A stretch of 64,000 nt of DNA, from the NCBI GenBank assembly GCA_001314865.1, contig LJZR01000001.1, positions 248,001 through 312,000 on the forward strand, given 5' to 3'. The notes beneath the pieces are model-generated. The model worked only from the letters and a program-made list of their open reading frames with translations. It searched no databases and had not been told where the DNA came from. Below, one piece after another: positions 17,099 through 26,443 of this stretch; within the stretch, counting starts at the first letter, position 1; the number at the start of each line of letters is the position of its first letter. Made by a program: the position numbers and the translations under genes. The stretch comes from Phormidesmis priestleyi Ana. GTDB lineage: Bacteria > Cyanobacteriota > Cyanobacteriia > Phormidesmidales > Phormidesmidaceae.

Positions 17099-20000
17099 CT
17101 AGAGCTGAGGCCCAAGACTCTAGCCGAGTGGTCACTTGCGATCGCCTCGATTCAAACGTTGCCGCAACCCAAATAAACAATACTCCCAACACAATGCCCA
17201 CGGCCCACAACAGCAAAGAATAGGCGCTAATAAATAGCCACAGCACTCTAATAATCTGAAGAACAAAGGTGAGCGTACCAACGTATAAAAAGGCGCGTAC
17301 CTTGAGCGATAGTCCGGCAAAAATGAGGCCGATGCATAGCAGCAACGTAATGGCAGCGTATAGCAACATGGGCCTACCGGTTTCGGCCTGGTAAAGGGCA
17401 GTCAGACCGATCAGGGCGCTAGCGAGCGATCGCAGCCAATGCCGCTGCTGATTTTTATCAACCGCTTGCCAGTAGGGGTCTACCTGCGCAACATACAGCA
17501 CCGACAGAGCCAGTACCAAACTGCATACCAGCGTAGTAAGCCAGCCCAATTCGTCTAAATATCTCAGCATTGCCCAGTCAAACAACCCAATGCTCAGGTA
17601 GCTCAGCCGCACCCGATCAAACTGTTTGGCCATCCAGGCATAAAACGCACCGACCACTAGCAGACTCTGAGCCGAAACGCGATAGTCAATCGCTATGCCC
17701 AAAATACAGAGAATACAGATCGGTAGCCATAGAGACAACCATCGCCAAGGGCGCAACGGCCAGCCAAATCGCACCCAGGGAAGCCGATATAAAACGAGGC
17801 TCACCATGCAGGCAACAATCCCACCCCAAGTCAGAATAAACATCCTATCTGGGAACCAGACCCAGCGGTCGTAGGCAACACACAGCAGGATTTGAACAAT
17901 CCCGATACCTGTCCAAGCAGCGTGACCAAAGCCCGCTGTTTGAGAGGTCCAGTGGCGGTTGCCGGTGGCTATGGCATAGGCACCGAGAGAGAGCAAGGTG
18001 GCTGTCCATAGTGCGATGCCCATAGGCTGACTGAGGGTGGATAGCGCAGCGATGACAGCCATGCCGCTACCCAAGGCCCAGTGCGATTGAGAGACGCTTT
18101 GCAAAGCGGGGGCGGGCAGGCGTAGATAAGGGAGCAGTAAGGGGCTGAGGCACTTTTGTAGGAGTGCGATCGCCAACGCCAATAGCGCCAGCAGCGTAAA
18201 GCCATCGCCCACCTGGCCACCGCTGGCTTGCGACATCTGATAAATCAGCAGTTCGTAAGCACCAAAGGAGAAAGTGGCCAGCCCCAGATAGCTGACAAGG
18301 AAAGAAGAGTGACTTTCTGCCAATGGATGGCGTCGGCCTACCGACATCATGACGATGCTGGCCAAGAGCGTATAAAGCCCAGTCGTCGCTTGAAACGGCA
18401 CCATTGGGTTGTGACTCAGAGCGATGCCAATGACTGCGTAGACCAGTGGAATGCCGTGCCAGCTCAAGCGATAGGAGGGATGTCGGCGGATCCAGAGGTC
18501 GCCTACCAGCTGGATGGCAAGGGCTAAAGCAAGGAAGGCGATCGCGGTTCCAAGCAGCGAAATATCTGCCATATCCAGCGCTAGCGTGAGGGCGATCGCA
18601 CCTGCCCAGGCCAAGCTCCAATAGCGCCATTCTGCGGGGCGATACCAAATTGCTTCGATCAGTATTGCAATCAGTAAAATTGTGGCTAAAAGCAGGTAGC
18701 GAAAGCCCTCGATCGTCACAATGACAATCTCATTTAATGAGCCAGGTAAGCTACTGCCTGCGGCCAACGTACCCAAAAACAACAGTCCGACCATGAGCAA
18801 AACGCCCCATCCCTCAGCCGCCTGCTCATAGAGAACAGCCAGGCCGCGCGATTGCCGATTCAGCCGATTCAGTCGATTCAGTCGATTCAATAATCTAGCG
18901 AGCAGCCACAGCGCCCAAATTTCTAGCACCCAAACGATTAACCAGCGTGATCCGCCAAGGTTGAGCCGTTCTATTAGCAAATACCAGCTCGTGCTAGAGA
19001 CAAAAGCAACGGCACAGCCTATGGTAAAAAAAGTGGCCTCATTGCTGCGCCATATGCGGCTGTTACACAACATGCATAGCATGCCGACAGCGAAGCTGCT
19101 GATAACCATTCCCCAGCTCGCTAGCCAAGGCGCTTGTAGCACGATTGCAAGCGTGGCGATTCTAGCAAGCCACACCGGCAGCAGCGCCCTGCGATAATTG
19201 GCGACCAGAGTTAAGGTAACAGGCACCAGTAACCAAATCCAGCCGGGATTTAGGGCCTCATTTTTTAGCAGCAGCGCTCTTGGCAACGGAGTTTCTAGCA
19301 ACAGAAGGTAGCTGAGTGCCCATAGGCTCAGCCCTGCGCCCCAGGTGTTCTTTTGCCAGCGAAGGCTGTTGAGTGTGATATGTAGAACGAATTCGACAAT
19401 ACCGCCCAACACCAACAGATAGGCCCAATTAGCGGAGCTAAGATCGGGTTGTAAGTAGTCAATCCAAGCTGCGATCGCCCCAAGCCCTGCCCCATGCGCC
19501 AGCGTCACCATTAGGGTTTCTATTTGCGGACGCCGTTTCACAATCACAAGCAGTGTCGCCGCCAAAAGCAACAGATTGGCCGCGAGCGTAAAGCGATTAC
19601 TCAGGCTTAGCCCGGTTAAAGCCACGCCCAAAGACAGCGCTATCAACTCGGAAAATTTCGCTAGCTCCGCCCGCTGCCAGCGACGAAGCTGACGAGTAAA
19701 CCACAGCAAACCCCACAAAAAAGGAATGAATCCGATGCTCATCCATTCGGTTCGGCTAATGGGCTGTGATGAGAGCTGTTGAGATAGCCGCGTGAGTAGG
19801 GTGGTTTGGGTAGCGGGTGGAATGAGTCCCCCTAACAGCCAGTAAGCCTGTGCTGCGACGCCGATTAGCGCTAGCAAATAGCCTTTGCCCCAGGTGAGTT
19901 GTAGCCGAGTCCACAGTACCCAAAGGGTTAGGATGCTGATGGCGATCGCCTGCACAGGGGGCTGTTGAGCAACGCAAACCGCCCAGCCCAAAACGAGCAG

Positions 20001-21170
20001 GCCAAATCCTGGCCATTGCCAGAGTCCTCGGCTTGCCTGATGACGGCTGAGCCAGCACATCAGCCAACCACAAATCCCAGCGGCTAAGCCCAGCTGATAG
20101 GGCGGTATCTGCGCTCCCAACAAACTGCGAAATAATAGAATTAAAACGGATAGTGCGATCGCCAATACATCAAAAGAAATTAGCTTTGATGCAGTCGTTT
20201 CTGAGGCTTCAAAAGAGTCTGCTAAGGGCTCATCGCCTGCTGAATCTTCAGCTGAGCTTTCTGAAATTGAAGATATTGCCGTTGATACAGCCGCCAATCG
20301 GCGATTTTTATAGCGATCTTCATAGGTCAACATCGCGGCAGTTCCGACCGTGCCTACATAGGTTGCAACAACCGGCCAAACAGCCCAACCGCTTGCCATC
20401 CAGCCCAAATGAAGCCAGCTAAGCCCCACTATATTGAACTGATGAACGCAATGATTGAGCAGCTTGAGCAGTAGGCTACTTAGCAACAATATCGATAGTC
20501 CACCGATGCCAATACCCAAAGGGCTTATGGCGACGCCATCGCCACTCGCTGAATGCCAAATATTGAGCACATCCATCAGCCAAAAGTTAATCGGAATCAG
20601 CAGCACGGTAGTAAGTGCCAGCATTTTCGCTGTGGCCTGCAATCGCTCCTGTCGCTGCGCCCATGCACCTGCGCCCCAAAACGCCAATGTATACGTCAAC
20701 AAAATGGCATACTGCCCAACTGCTGAAAAAGACTGCCATTGACTTGCAGCCAGCACACCCGAAGAAACAACAACTAGAAAAACACCCAGAAATAAAAGCC
20801 AAATGACGCTAAATTCGTCGAGTAAGGCCCGCAACGCTTGCGTCATTCTGTTGGGTTGAGCAGGTGGGGTGAGTTCGGATTCTGGGGTGAATTCTGGGGT
20901 GGCTTCTGTGGTAGCTAGGAGTGCCGTTTCGCGATTTGTTGCCCAATCTGTTTCATGGCTGATTGCGCGATTTGTTGCGCGATTGACATAGGGCGGTAAA
21001 GAAGTCGCCTCATCGGCCTGCGGCAACGGGAGTGTGTCACTTAACGTTTGGGCTATTTCGCGTATCTGCGCGTCTGAGATGAGCCCTAGCTTTACCCAGC
21101 TATCAAGCCCTTGCAGTAAATGCAGACGCACCTGTTCAGAGGTTAAATCGAGCCGAATATTCAGGCGCAT
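17085..21170 (-). CDS. Very large multi-pass membrane protein of unknown function (1361 residues)
   Basis: A soluble, helical N-terminus of about 100 residues (LTSEQVRLHLLQGLDSWVKL, then ISDAQIREIAQTL) is followed by an almost uninterrupted succession of hydrophobic helices, by eye more than 30, rich in Trp, Leu and Ala. Short cytoplasmic loops include a four-fold Asn-Arg-Leu repeat (nucleotides 18856-18891) and an acidic Ser/Glu segment near residue 310. The N-terminal module is reminiscent of DUF2157-type membrane proteins of cyanobacteria, but I cannot confirm this. No catalytic or nucleotide-binding motif is visible. It is transcribed alone. Start is ATG at 21170; function unknown. Confidence 0.75.
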   Translation of the reverse strand: MRLNIRLDLTSEQVRLHLLQGLDSWVKLGLISDAQIREIAQTLSDTLPLPQADEATSLPPYVNRATNRAISHETDWATNRETALLATTEATPEFTPESELTPPAQPNRMTQALRALLDEFSVIWLLFLGVFLVVVSSGVLAASQWQSFSAVGQYAILLTYTLAFWGAGAWAQRQERLQATAKMLALTTVLLIPINFWLMDVLNIWHSASGDGVAISPLGIGIGGLSILLLSSLLLKLLNHCVHQFNIVGLSWLHLGWMASGWAVWPVVATYVGTVGTAAMLTYEDRYKNRRLAAVSTAISSISESSAEDSAGDEPLADSFEASETTASKLISFDVLAIALSVLILLFRSLLGAQIPPYQLGLAAGICGWLMCWLSRHQASRGLWQWPGFGLLVLGWAVCVAQQPPVQAIAISILTLWVLWTRLQLTWGKGYLLALIGVAAQAYWLLGGLIPPATQTTLLTRLSQQLSSQPISRTEWMSIGFIPFLWGLLWFTRQLRRWQRAELAKFSELIALSLGVALTGLSLSNRFTLAANLLLLAATLLVIVKRRPQIETLMVTLAHGAGLGAIAAWIDYLQPDLSSANWAYLLVLGGIVEFVLHITLNSLRWQKNTWGAGLSLWALSYLLLLETPLPRALLLKNEALNPGWIWLLVPVTLTLVANYRRALLPVWLARIATLAIVLQAPWLASWGMVISSFAVGMLCMLCNSRIWRSNEATFFTIGCAVAFVSSTSWYLLIERLNLGGSRWLIVWVLEIWALWLLARLLNRLNRLNRLNRQSRGLAVLYEQAAEGWGVLLMVGLLFLGTLAAGSSLPGSLNEIVIVTIEGFRYLLLATILLIAILIEAIWYRPAEWRYWSLAWAGAIALTLALDMADISLLGTAIAFLALALAIQLVGDLWIRRHPSYRLSWHGIPLVYAVIGIALSHNPMVPFQATTGLYTLLASIVMMSVGRRHPLAESHSSFLVSYLGLATFSFGAYELLIYQMSQASGGQVGDGFTLLALLALAIALLQKCLSPLLLPYLRLPAPALQSVSQSHWALGSGMAVIAALSTLSQPMGIALWTATLLSLGAYAIATGNRHWTSQTAGFGHAAWTGIGIVQILLCVAYDRWVWFPDRMFILTWGGIVACMVSLVLYRLPWVRFGWPLRPWRWLSLWLPICILCILGIAIDYRVSAQSLLVVGAFYAWMAKQFDRVRLSYLSIGLFDWAMLRYLDELGWLTTLVCSLVLALSVLYVAQVDPYWQAVDKNQQRHWLRSLASALIGLTALYQAETGRPMLLYAAITLLLCIGLIFAGLSLKVRAFLYVGTLTFVLQIIRVLWLFISAYSLLLWAVGIVLGVLFIWVAATFESRRSQVTTRLESWASALETWD
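18856..18891 (-). repeat. 9-bp coding tandem repeat (Leu-Asn-Arg)
   Basis: Four copies of CGATTCAGT-like units encode LNR repeats in a loop of the large membrane protein. Confidence 0.8.
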
Positions 21171-21283
21171 AACTAAAATCCTTAGCGTTTAGCCAGCATA
21201 AGCGGGGTTTGCATCTGCTTTGGATAATAGAAGCCAGATTTTAGAATGTCTGGAGCTGGATTGATTTTGATAGGAATTAAAAC

Positions 21284-21320
21284 AAAAAGACACCGCAGCT
21301 AGTTTCTGCGATGCCTTTTT
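21284..21320 (-). terminator. Intrinsic terminator of the desaturase gene
   Basis: AAAAAGACACCGCA (21284-21297) faces TGCGATGCCTTTTT (21307-21320). The two mismatches on the plus strand become G-U pairs in RNA made from the minus strand, and the minus-strand product ends in a T-tract. This supports termination of minus-strand transcription about 100 bp after desB. Confidence 0.75.
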
Positions 21321-21420
21321 GAATGAGATCCATTGAGATCTATTTTGAGATTGCCGAAGGGCGTCAGGCATCAGGGCATTACGCACCTAAATGTCTTAGC
21401 CTCAGTGCCCCTAACGGGTT

Positions 21421-22476
21421 TTAGGGTTCCTTTTGGTAATAGACTTTTTGGCCTTCATTGGGTACATAGATGCATTCGCGAGCAGAACGCCACAGGCTAG
21501 TCCAAATGGAGTCTTTAGATTCGCGGAAGTACTCGCCCATGATGGGCTTAATGGCCGCAGTCGCATCTTTGAGGTAGTAGTGCGGCATGTTCAAAAAGAG
21601 GTGATGAGCCACATGCGTACCAATGTTGTGATGGATGCTGTTAAAGATGCCGTAGTCGCGATCAATCGTGGAAATCGCGCCCTTTAGAAAGTACCAGCTA
21701 TCGTTGCGATACCAGGGAATATCGGGCTCGGTATGGTGCAAATAGGTCACCAAGTCCAACCATACAATAAATACCAAATACGGCATGATGTAGTAGTTTA
21801 TGAGAAACAGCGGGCCAAAGACAAAGCCAATCCCGACCAGAAGCCCAATAAACAGTGCAATACAGGTAGTGCTGGTGATGACATCCCACTTTTCAGAAGG
21901 ACGAAACAGCGGGGAACTCGGTAAAAAATGAGAGCCCTGACGACCGGGCGAGCGGAAAAACAAATAGAAAGGATAGGCAAGCAAAAAGAAGCCAAATCGA
22001 AGCAGCTTTGCTGAAGAATCCATTCCATCGTAGGTTTGCTTGGAGATGGGATACCAGCTTTCGTCGGTGTCGATGTTGCCCGTGTTGGCATGGTGCGTCC
22101 GGTGGCTAATGCGCCAGCCGTGATAGGGCACCAAAATAGGCGTATGTGTAATGTGGCCAATTAAATTATTGAGCCACTTGTGCTTAGAAAATGAACCGTG
22201 ACCGCAGTCATGCCCGATCACAAATAAGGCCCAGAACATAGTGCCCTGGGCAACCCAAAACAAGGGAAAGAAGAGCCAGGAGTTAATCGCATGAGCGATC
22301 GCATACAAGCTGGCCACAATACCAATATCTAAGAAAAAGTATGAGAGCGATCGCGCAACTGACGGTTTAAAGCAGTACTCAGGGATGGCGTCTTTTAGAT
22401 CTTTTAGCGTAAAAGGAAGTTCTGGCTCCACAGAAGAGGGAGCCACAAAACCGATGGGTCGGGTACTTAGTTGCAC
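21421..22476 (-). CDS. desB: Acyl-lipid omega-3 (delta-15) desaturase DesB
   Basis: 351 residues with the three histidine boxes of membrane di-iron desaturases: HDCGH near 90, HRTHH near 123 and HVAHH near 290. Long blocks match Synechocystis DesB, including LVPYHGWRISHRTHHANTG, TDESWYP, RQGSHF-x-P-x-SPLFRP and the WYFLKGA-x-STIDRDYG region. The enzyme adds the omega-3 double bond to fatty acids in membrane glycerolipids, using ferredoxin and O2. DesA (delta-12) enzymes are related, but these blocks favour DesB. It is monocistronic with its own terminator. desB-type genes are commonly cold-induced; the sequence here shows no specific element. Confidence 0.88.
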   Translation of the reverse strand: MQLSTRPIGFVAPSSVEPELPFTLKDLKDAIPEYCFKPSVARSLSYFFLDIGIVASLYAIAHAINSWLFFPLFWVAQGTMFWALFVIGHDCGHGSFSKHKWLNNLIGHITHTPILVPYHGWRISHRTHHANTGNIDTDESWYPISKQTYDGMDSSAKLLRFGFFLLAYPFYLFFRSPGRQGSHFLPSSPLFRPSEKWDVITSTTCIALFIGLLVGIGFVFGPLFLINYYIMPYLVFIVWLDLVTYLHHTEPDIPWYRNDSWYFLKGAISTIDRDYGIFNSIHHNIGTHVAHHLFLNMPHYYLKDATAAIKPIMGEYFRESKDSIWTSLWRSARECIYVPNEGQKVYYQKEP

Positions 22477-22827
22477 GTATTACCTATTGAGATGGAGACA
22501 TCAAAGAAACCGACTTGTTCAGGCAGATGCGCCTGAGACGTTTTGCCCTACAGCGAAACCCAGGGATTTTACCACTACAAACAGGCCACCAGTTAGCAGT
22601 CAGCAGTTGCCCCGAATTTGGCACTTTTAGGCTCTAAGGTTTCGTTTACAAAGCTTCACAATACTACATTGCGAGCTCAGTATGCCCTTGGATTGATGTC
22701 AAAATAAACTTTTTTTGATGCCTCGAATTTGTAGCGAGGGCATTTGGGAGCATATTGCTGCATTGAGCCGAAGCGTTTCAAGACGCTCGTTGTTCAAAGC
22801 GATTAGCCTAACAGCCCTATTGCCTGA
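22477..22827. other. Gene-less interval upstream of desB
   Basis: This 351 bp interval holds the promoter region of desB and the 3' end of the SRAP gene transcript, both on the minus strand. A small hairpin around 22770-22785 (AGCGT/ACGCT) is the only structure I see. No ORF is supported. Confidence 0.5.
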
Positions 22828-23577
22828 CTAGTCTAGCGGATCAATGCATTCTGGTGTTTCATTTCGAGGATTATTGACCGTTTGGCTAACCGGATAAATT
22901 TGCATTGCGTCCGACTCGTAGGGTCGCAAAAGGTGCTGTAAATGCCGACTCTCTTGCAGCGTTGGATCTAGCCATAGGTCGTAATCGTCCGGGTGCAAAA
23001 TTACCGGCATTCGGTTGTGAATGGCCTGCATTTGCTCATTGGGCTCGGTAGTCAAAATAGTGCAGGTTTCTAAATAGCTGCCGTCACTGCCCTCCCAGTG
23101 CTCCCAAAGCCCAGCGAAGCCAAAGATGTCTTGATCTTGCAGCTGAATGTAAAACGGCTGCTTTTGTTTGCCACCAGAACTCCCAGGGCTATTCCCAGGG
23201 CTATTCCCAGGGCTATTCCCAGGGCTATTCCCAGAACGATTCCCAGAGCGCTGCCATTCATAAAAGCCATCGGCCAGTATCAGGCACCGTCGCCGCTTAA
23301 AAGGGGCTCGAAAGGATGGTTTTTCGGCAGCCGTTTCAGCGCGAGCGTTGATCATACGGCTGCCGATACTCGGATCTTTGCTCCAGGAAGGGACCAGGCC
23401 CCATTGAAATATTCTGTATTCACGTTCGTCACGTTCGGTATTGGTGGGCTGGGCAATGGCACCCACTGGCTGCGTAGGCGCAATGTTGTAGCGCGGCTGA
23501 GGGTCGGGTGCTGTTTTTAGGTTAAAGGCTTGAGCGATCGCCTGTCCGTTTTTCGTCTGCGTATACCGTCCACACAT
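22828..23577 (-). CDS. SRAP-family (HMCES/YedK) DNA-protein crosslink protein
   Basis: 249 residues from ATG at 23577. This start is chosen because the family needs Cys at position 2, exposed after Met removal, and the ATG gives Met-Cys-Gly-Arg-Tyr; a GTG 18 bp upstream would bury it. Other conserved parts: NARAET, the FYEW motif with its glutamate preceded by CLILADG, and IHNRMPVIL with the active-site His. SRAP proteins form a thiazolidine link to abasic sites in single-stranded DNA and shield them. A Ser-Pro-Gly-Asn tandem repeat, absent from typical members, is inserted between FYEWQ and QPFYIQ. Confidence 0.92.
   Translation of the reverse strand: MCGRYTQTKNGQAIAQAFNLKTAPDPQPRYNIAPTQPVGAIAQPTNTERDEREYRIFQWGLVPSWSKDPSIGSRMINARAETAAEKPSFRAPFKRRRCLILADGFYEWQRSGNRSGNSPGNSPGNSPGNSPGSSGGKQKQPFYIQLQDQDIFGFAGLWEHWEGSDGSYLETCTILTTEPNEQMQAIHNRMPVILHPDDYDLWLDPTLQESRHLQHLLRPYESDAMQIYPVSQTVNNPRNETPECIDPLD
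23181..23252 (-). repeat. 12-bp coding tandem repeat inside the SRAP gene
   Basis: Six units of TCCCAGGGCTAT (the last two diverged) encode the Asn-Ser-Pro-Gly run in the loop after the FYEW motif. Confidence 0.9.
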
Positions 23578-23604
23578 AAGCTTTGCGACTGTCACCGAAT
23601 GTGA

Positions 23605-23634
23605 GCTTTTTGACTGAAGGCTTTTTGACTGAAG
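23605..23634 (-). repeat. 15-bp duplication between SRAP and TIGR02588 genes
   Basis: GCTTTTTGACTGAAG occurs twice in tandem, with a third partial copy running to the stop codon of the TIGR02588 gene at 23647. Confidence 0.75.
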
Positions 23635-23646
23635 GCTTTTTTAATT

Positions 23647-24144
23647 TTAAGGCAGCTGATAGCTCGCTGGCCGAACAATCAGATCTCCAGCAGGCACAGG
23701 CTGCGTAAAGATAAACGCTCCTTCTTTTTCTTCTTGGCTAGAAAGAAAATCTATTTGCTGCTCGCCTTCCTCTACCACCACGCCATTTATCCGCAGTTCG
23801 GCCACCACCTGAACAGACGCTACGGTTTGACCACTACTGTTAGTCACTTTAAAAGGGACGTAATACTCACTTCCCCGTCGCTCTACGGACGAAGTGACTT
23901 CTAAAAACGGAGGCTGCTGATTGCGATCGCGCACCCACAGATAAATCACCGTCGCAATAATACTCACAACCAACGCAGACGAGAGCCAAAAACTAACCCG
24001 CTCAGCAGGTGACTTGGCCGATACGCTGTCGTCACTGCCGTTCTTTTTTTCAAAAGACTTGGCAGAAGACTTAGCAGAAGACTTGACGAAAGACCTGGCA
24101 GGAAAATTTTCAGAAGACTGCTCAGAAAATTTTGACTCACTCAT
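23647..24144 (-). CDS. TIGR02588 family protein (single-pass membrane protein)
   Basis: 165 residues from ATG at 24144, whose ATGA overlaps the stop of the preceding gene by 4 bp. A Ser/Lys-rich N-terminal tail with SSAKSSAKS repeats is followed by one membrane helix near 53-72 (WLSSALVVSIIATVIYLWV) and a beta-rich outer domain (FLEVTSSVERRG, YYVPFKVTNSSG). The neighbour matches the companion family TIGR02587, and the two families are known to occur side by side. Function is unknown. An upstream start at 24222 would run deep into the previous gene and is rejected. Confidence 0.82.
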   Translation of the reverse strand: MSESKFSEQSSENFPARSFVKSSAKSSAKSFEKKNGSDDSVSAKSPAERVSFWLSSALVVSIIATVIYLWVRDRNQQPPFLEVTSSVERRGSEYYVPFKVTNSSGQTVASVQVVAELRINGVVVEEGEQQIDFLSSQEEKEGAFIFTQPVPAGDLIVRPASYQLP

Positions 24145-25025
24145 AGCGCCAACCTGCCAGCCGCCCCGCCAATAGTCGCAGGTAGTCCCAAAATCAAAAT
24201 CTGATAAAAGGTCAGCTCCCAAGACCGACTGAAATCAATTTTTTCAAAAAAGAGCAGCATTAGCGCCGCCGCTAGCAGCGAAACCAAATAAGAAAACAAC
24301 GTCTCACTCAGCGGCGACTGAAATAAACCCTGCTGTAGCCGTCGCTGCCCCTGCCGCGTAAAATTAGCCTGAAACACAATGCCATATGACAACAGCAGCG
24401 AAATCATAACCATAACGATTATCCATGGGCTCTGAGCCGTAGCCACCAGAACAGTCACTTCATCGGTTGGCGCAATGCTAAAAGCAACGACCAGCGCGCC
24501 CACTAAAGTAGCGCCCCCATCTGCGATCGTTTCATTCAAATTATTATCAGGAAAAAACCGTTTTGAAAGCGTAGGCTTCGCGGCTTCTGAATCATCGGTA
24601 TCTTCGGCATCGCTTAAAAACTGATTAGACAACGCCACCCCAAGGGAGAACGGAACGCTTTCAAGCACAATCTTACCCACTGCCGCACTCAAGCGGGAAC
24701 TCAACGTAACCTGCTGTAGCACAACCAACATCAGCGCAGCACTCAACAGCCCAATCGCCACTGCTTCGACGGTATCCCCTAAAGCTTCTCTCTCATGAGT
24801 CGCTTGCACTTTGCGAAAACCTTCCGTCCGGCTGAGCAAATACACCACTCCCAGCGTTGCTAAAAAAGTCAGCAGCAACCGCAAGGGTGATACCGAAGCC
24901 CCAATCCACCAAACTTCCATGGTGTATAGCAGCGGCACCCCAAAGAGAAAACCGCCACACAGCCCTCTGACCCAATCATTGGCTTCATGCCTGAGTGAAG
25001 CAGCTCGCCTTTTTGACTTTTTCAC
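24141..25025 (-). CDS. TIGR02587 family integral membrane protein
   Basis: 294 residues with about seven to eight hydrophobic helices and a conserved-looking GLCGGFLFGVPLLYTMEVWW start. Central features include AIGLLSAALMLVVLQ, VPFSLGVALSNQFL and the GATLVGALVVAFSIAPTDEV segment with charged residues within a helix. It sits between a PAP2 phosphatase gene (13 bp gap) and the TIGR02588 gene (4 bp overlap), a tight three-gene operon. No function is established; membrane transport or membrane-lipid processes are guesses from context. Confidence 0.85.
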   Translation of the reverse strand: MKKSKRRAASLRHEANDWVRGLCGGFLFGVPLLYTMEVWWIGASVSPLRLLLTFLATLGVVYLLSRTEGFRKVQATHEREALGDTVEAVAIGLLSAALMLVVLQQVTLSSRLSAAVGKIVLESVPFSLGVALSNQFLSDAEDTDDSEAAKPTLSKRFFPDNNLNETIADGGATLVGALVVAFSIAPTDEVTVLVATAQSPWIIVMVMISLLLSYGIVFQANFTRQGQRRLQQGLFQSPLSETLFSYLVSLLAAALMLLFFEKIDFSRSWELTFYQILILGLPATIGGAAGRLAL

Positions 25026-25038
25026 GCCTTATCTCAAC

Positions 25039-25758
25039 CTATGCGCTATTTCTCTCTAGTTCCCTTTCTTTTTTGACCTTACGAAGCCGCAACAACGTAA
25101 TACAAATGCTAATCCACAAAAAACCAATACAGTACCCGGCCACAATATCAGTTGGCCAGTGAACCCCCAGGTAAAGTCGGCTCAGACCAATCGCAGTAAT
25201 CAACAACGCCGCTACTGCATAAAATGCTTTTGCATAGCGCGGATAAATAGAGGCAAATACATAAGATAAAAAACCATAGAGCACCATTGAGCCTAGCGCA
25301 TGCCCGCTGGGGTAACTAAAAGTAATTTCATTAATGGCCGAATCCCATAGCTGAGGCCGCTCTTTGCTAAAAGCAAGCTTGAGAAAATAGCTGAGAACTG
25401 CGCCACCAGCAGCATCTAAAGCAAGCACTTTCGCTTCTGTGCGGTAGCGCTTAAGCCACAAAAAACAAAAGATAAACACCGTCAGCGGCACCACTGTTCT
25501 TGGATCGCCCAGGCTTGTAATACCAACAAATACAGCGTCTAACGCGGGGCTGGTAAATTGATGAATAAATAGTAGGATGTGCCGATCAATAGCAAAGGCT
25601 TCTCGCTCTAAAACTTCGTCTGAAAGCTCTGCGAGCACATAGGTTGCGAGGATGCATACAGCCAGCCAAACAATACTAAAAAACGCTATAAACGAAGATA
25701 CTCGGGGGTTGATCTGTTTTGTCCATAGGTCGGCCAGGTGATCTAACAGTTTTCGCAT
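25039..25758 (-). CDS. PAP2-family membrane phosphatase
   Basis: 239 residues with six membrane helices and the three-part phosphatase signature: K-x6-RP (KLAFSKERP, near 127), PSGH (near 149) and SR-x5-H-x3-D (SRLYLGVHWPTD, near 198). PAP2 enzymes dephosphorylate lipid phosphates such as phosphatidate or undecaprenyl pyrophosphate on the outer face of the membrane. This is the first gene of the operon with TIGR02587 and TIGR02588. Start is ATG at 25758. Confidence 0.92.
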   Translation of the reverse strand: MRKLLDHLADLWTKQINPRVSSFIAFFSIVWLAVCILATYVLAELSDEVLEREAFAIDRHILLFIHQFTSPALDAVFVGITSLGDPRTVVPLTVFIFCFLWLKRYRTEAKVLALDAAGGAVLSYFLKLAFSKERPQLWDSAINEITFSYPSGHALGSMVLYGFLSYVFASIYPRYAKAFYAVAALLITAIGLSRLYLGVHWPTDIVAGYCIGFLWISICITLLRLRKVKKERELERNSA

Positions 25759-25997
25759 ACGAATGGGTTCGGGAGCTTGCTCATGTAGCTCGTGTATATA
25801 GGTTTAAAGGGAAAAAGAGCAGGTGAAATGAACCCTATATTACAATCCCATCTAATTAGCCAACAGCCTACTTTTGGCAGAGCATTCAGCTACGAACTGA
25901 GCTTGCAAAGCGCATTTGTCTCTACCCTAAGCGGTAGGCATTCAAACCCAGGTTATGCAATGCCCCCTGTTGTTTTGAAATGTTTTGGATGGTAAAC

Positions 25998-26366
25998 CTA
26001 CTTTTGAACTCTATCTCTCGGGTTTTCGGTTGCCCGCAGATTGGTTAAATCATCTTTTGAAAAGGCGCTGCTGCGCTGCTTAGGCAGCAGTTTGTTGAAA
26101 AAACTTTCTCGCTTGTAGGTATTTTCAGCCGTGGGCTTGCGATTGGGATGATCTACATTGTTCCGAAGGGTTTGTTCCACTACATCGCGCAGGCCCTCTC
26201 CGTAGTATTCAATTGTTTTATCTCCACGGGCTTGATCCATGCCGTAGTCAATACTATAGGCCGCAGCGCTATTGGCATTGCCCAATAGCAAACAGCCGAT
26301 CGTTAGAATTGTCATTACAAAAGTGGTTACTCGGCTCAGCAGCTGTCGGAGGGGCATAGGGTTCAT
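25998..26366 (-). CDS. Secreted hypothetical protein, 122 residues
   Basis: The N-terminus is a signal peptide: a basic start, a hydrophobic core (FVMTILTIGCLLLG) and a probable cleavage site after SAAA. The mature part, about 88 residues, is polar and basic, with YGMDQARGD, YYGEGLRDVVEQTLRNN and a C-terminal KDDLTNLRATENPR. It is probably a lumenal or periplasmic protein. An alternative ATG three codons in is equally possible. No family is recognised. Neighbours on both sides are separate units. Confidence 0.65.
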   Translation of the reverse strand: MNPMPLRQLLSRVTTFVMTILTIGCLLLGNANSAAAYSIDYGMDQARGDKTIEYYGEGLRDVVEQTLRNNVDHPNRKPTAENTYKRESFFNKLLPKQRSSAFSKDDLTNLRATENPRDRVQK

Positions 26367-26443
26367 CGGTTGAATGATTTCATTCTATCGGATGCGTTGT
26401 GATCGTGCCGATGAATTGCCGCCTCGGTGTGCGCGCCTCGCCT

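Noticed and set aside
21189-21386. 65-codon frame between the large membrane protein and desB
   Set aside because: It runs across the desB terminator hairpin and has no ribosome-binding site or recognisable content.
24145-24222. Longer N-terminus of the TIGR02588 protein
   Set aside because: It would overlap the preceding gene; the ATGA overlap at 24141-24144 is the natural start.
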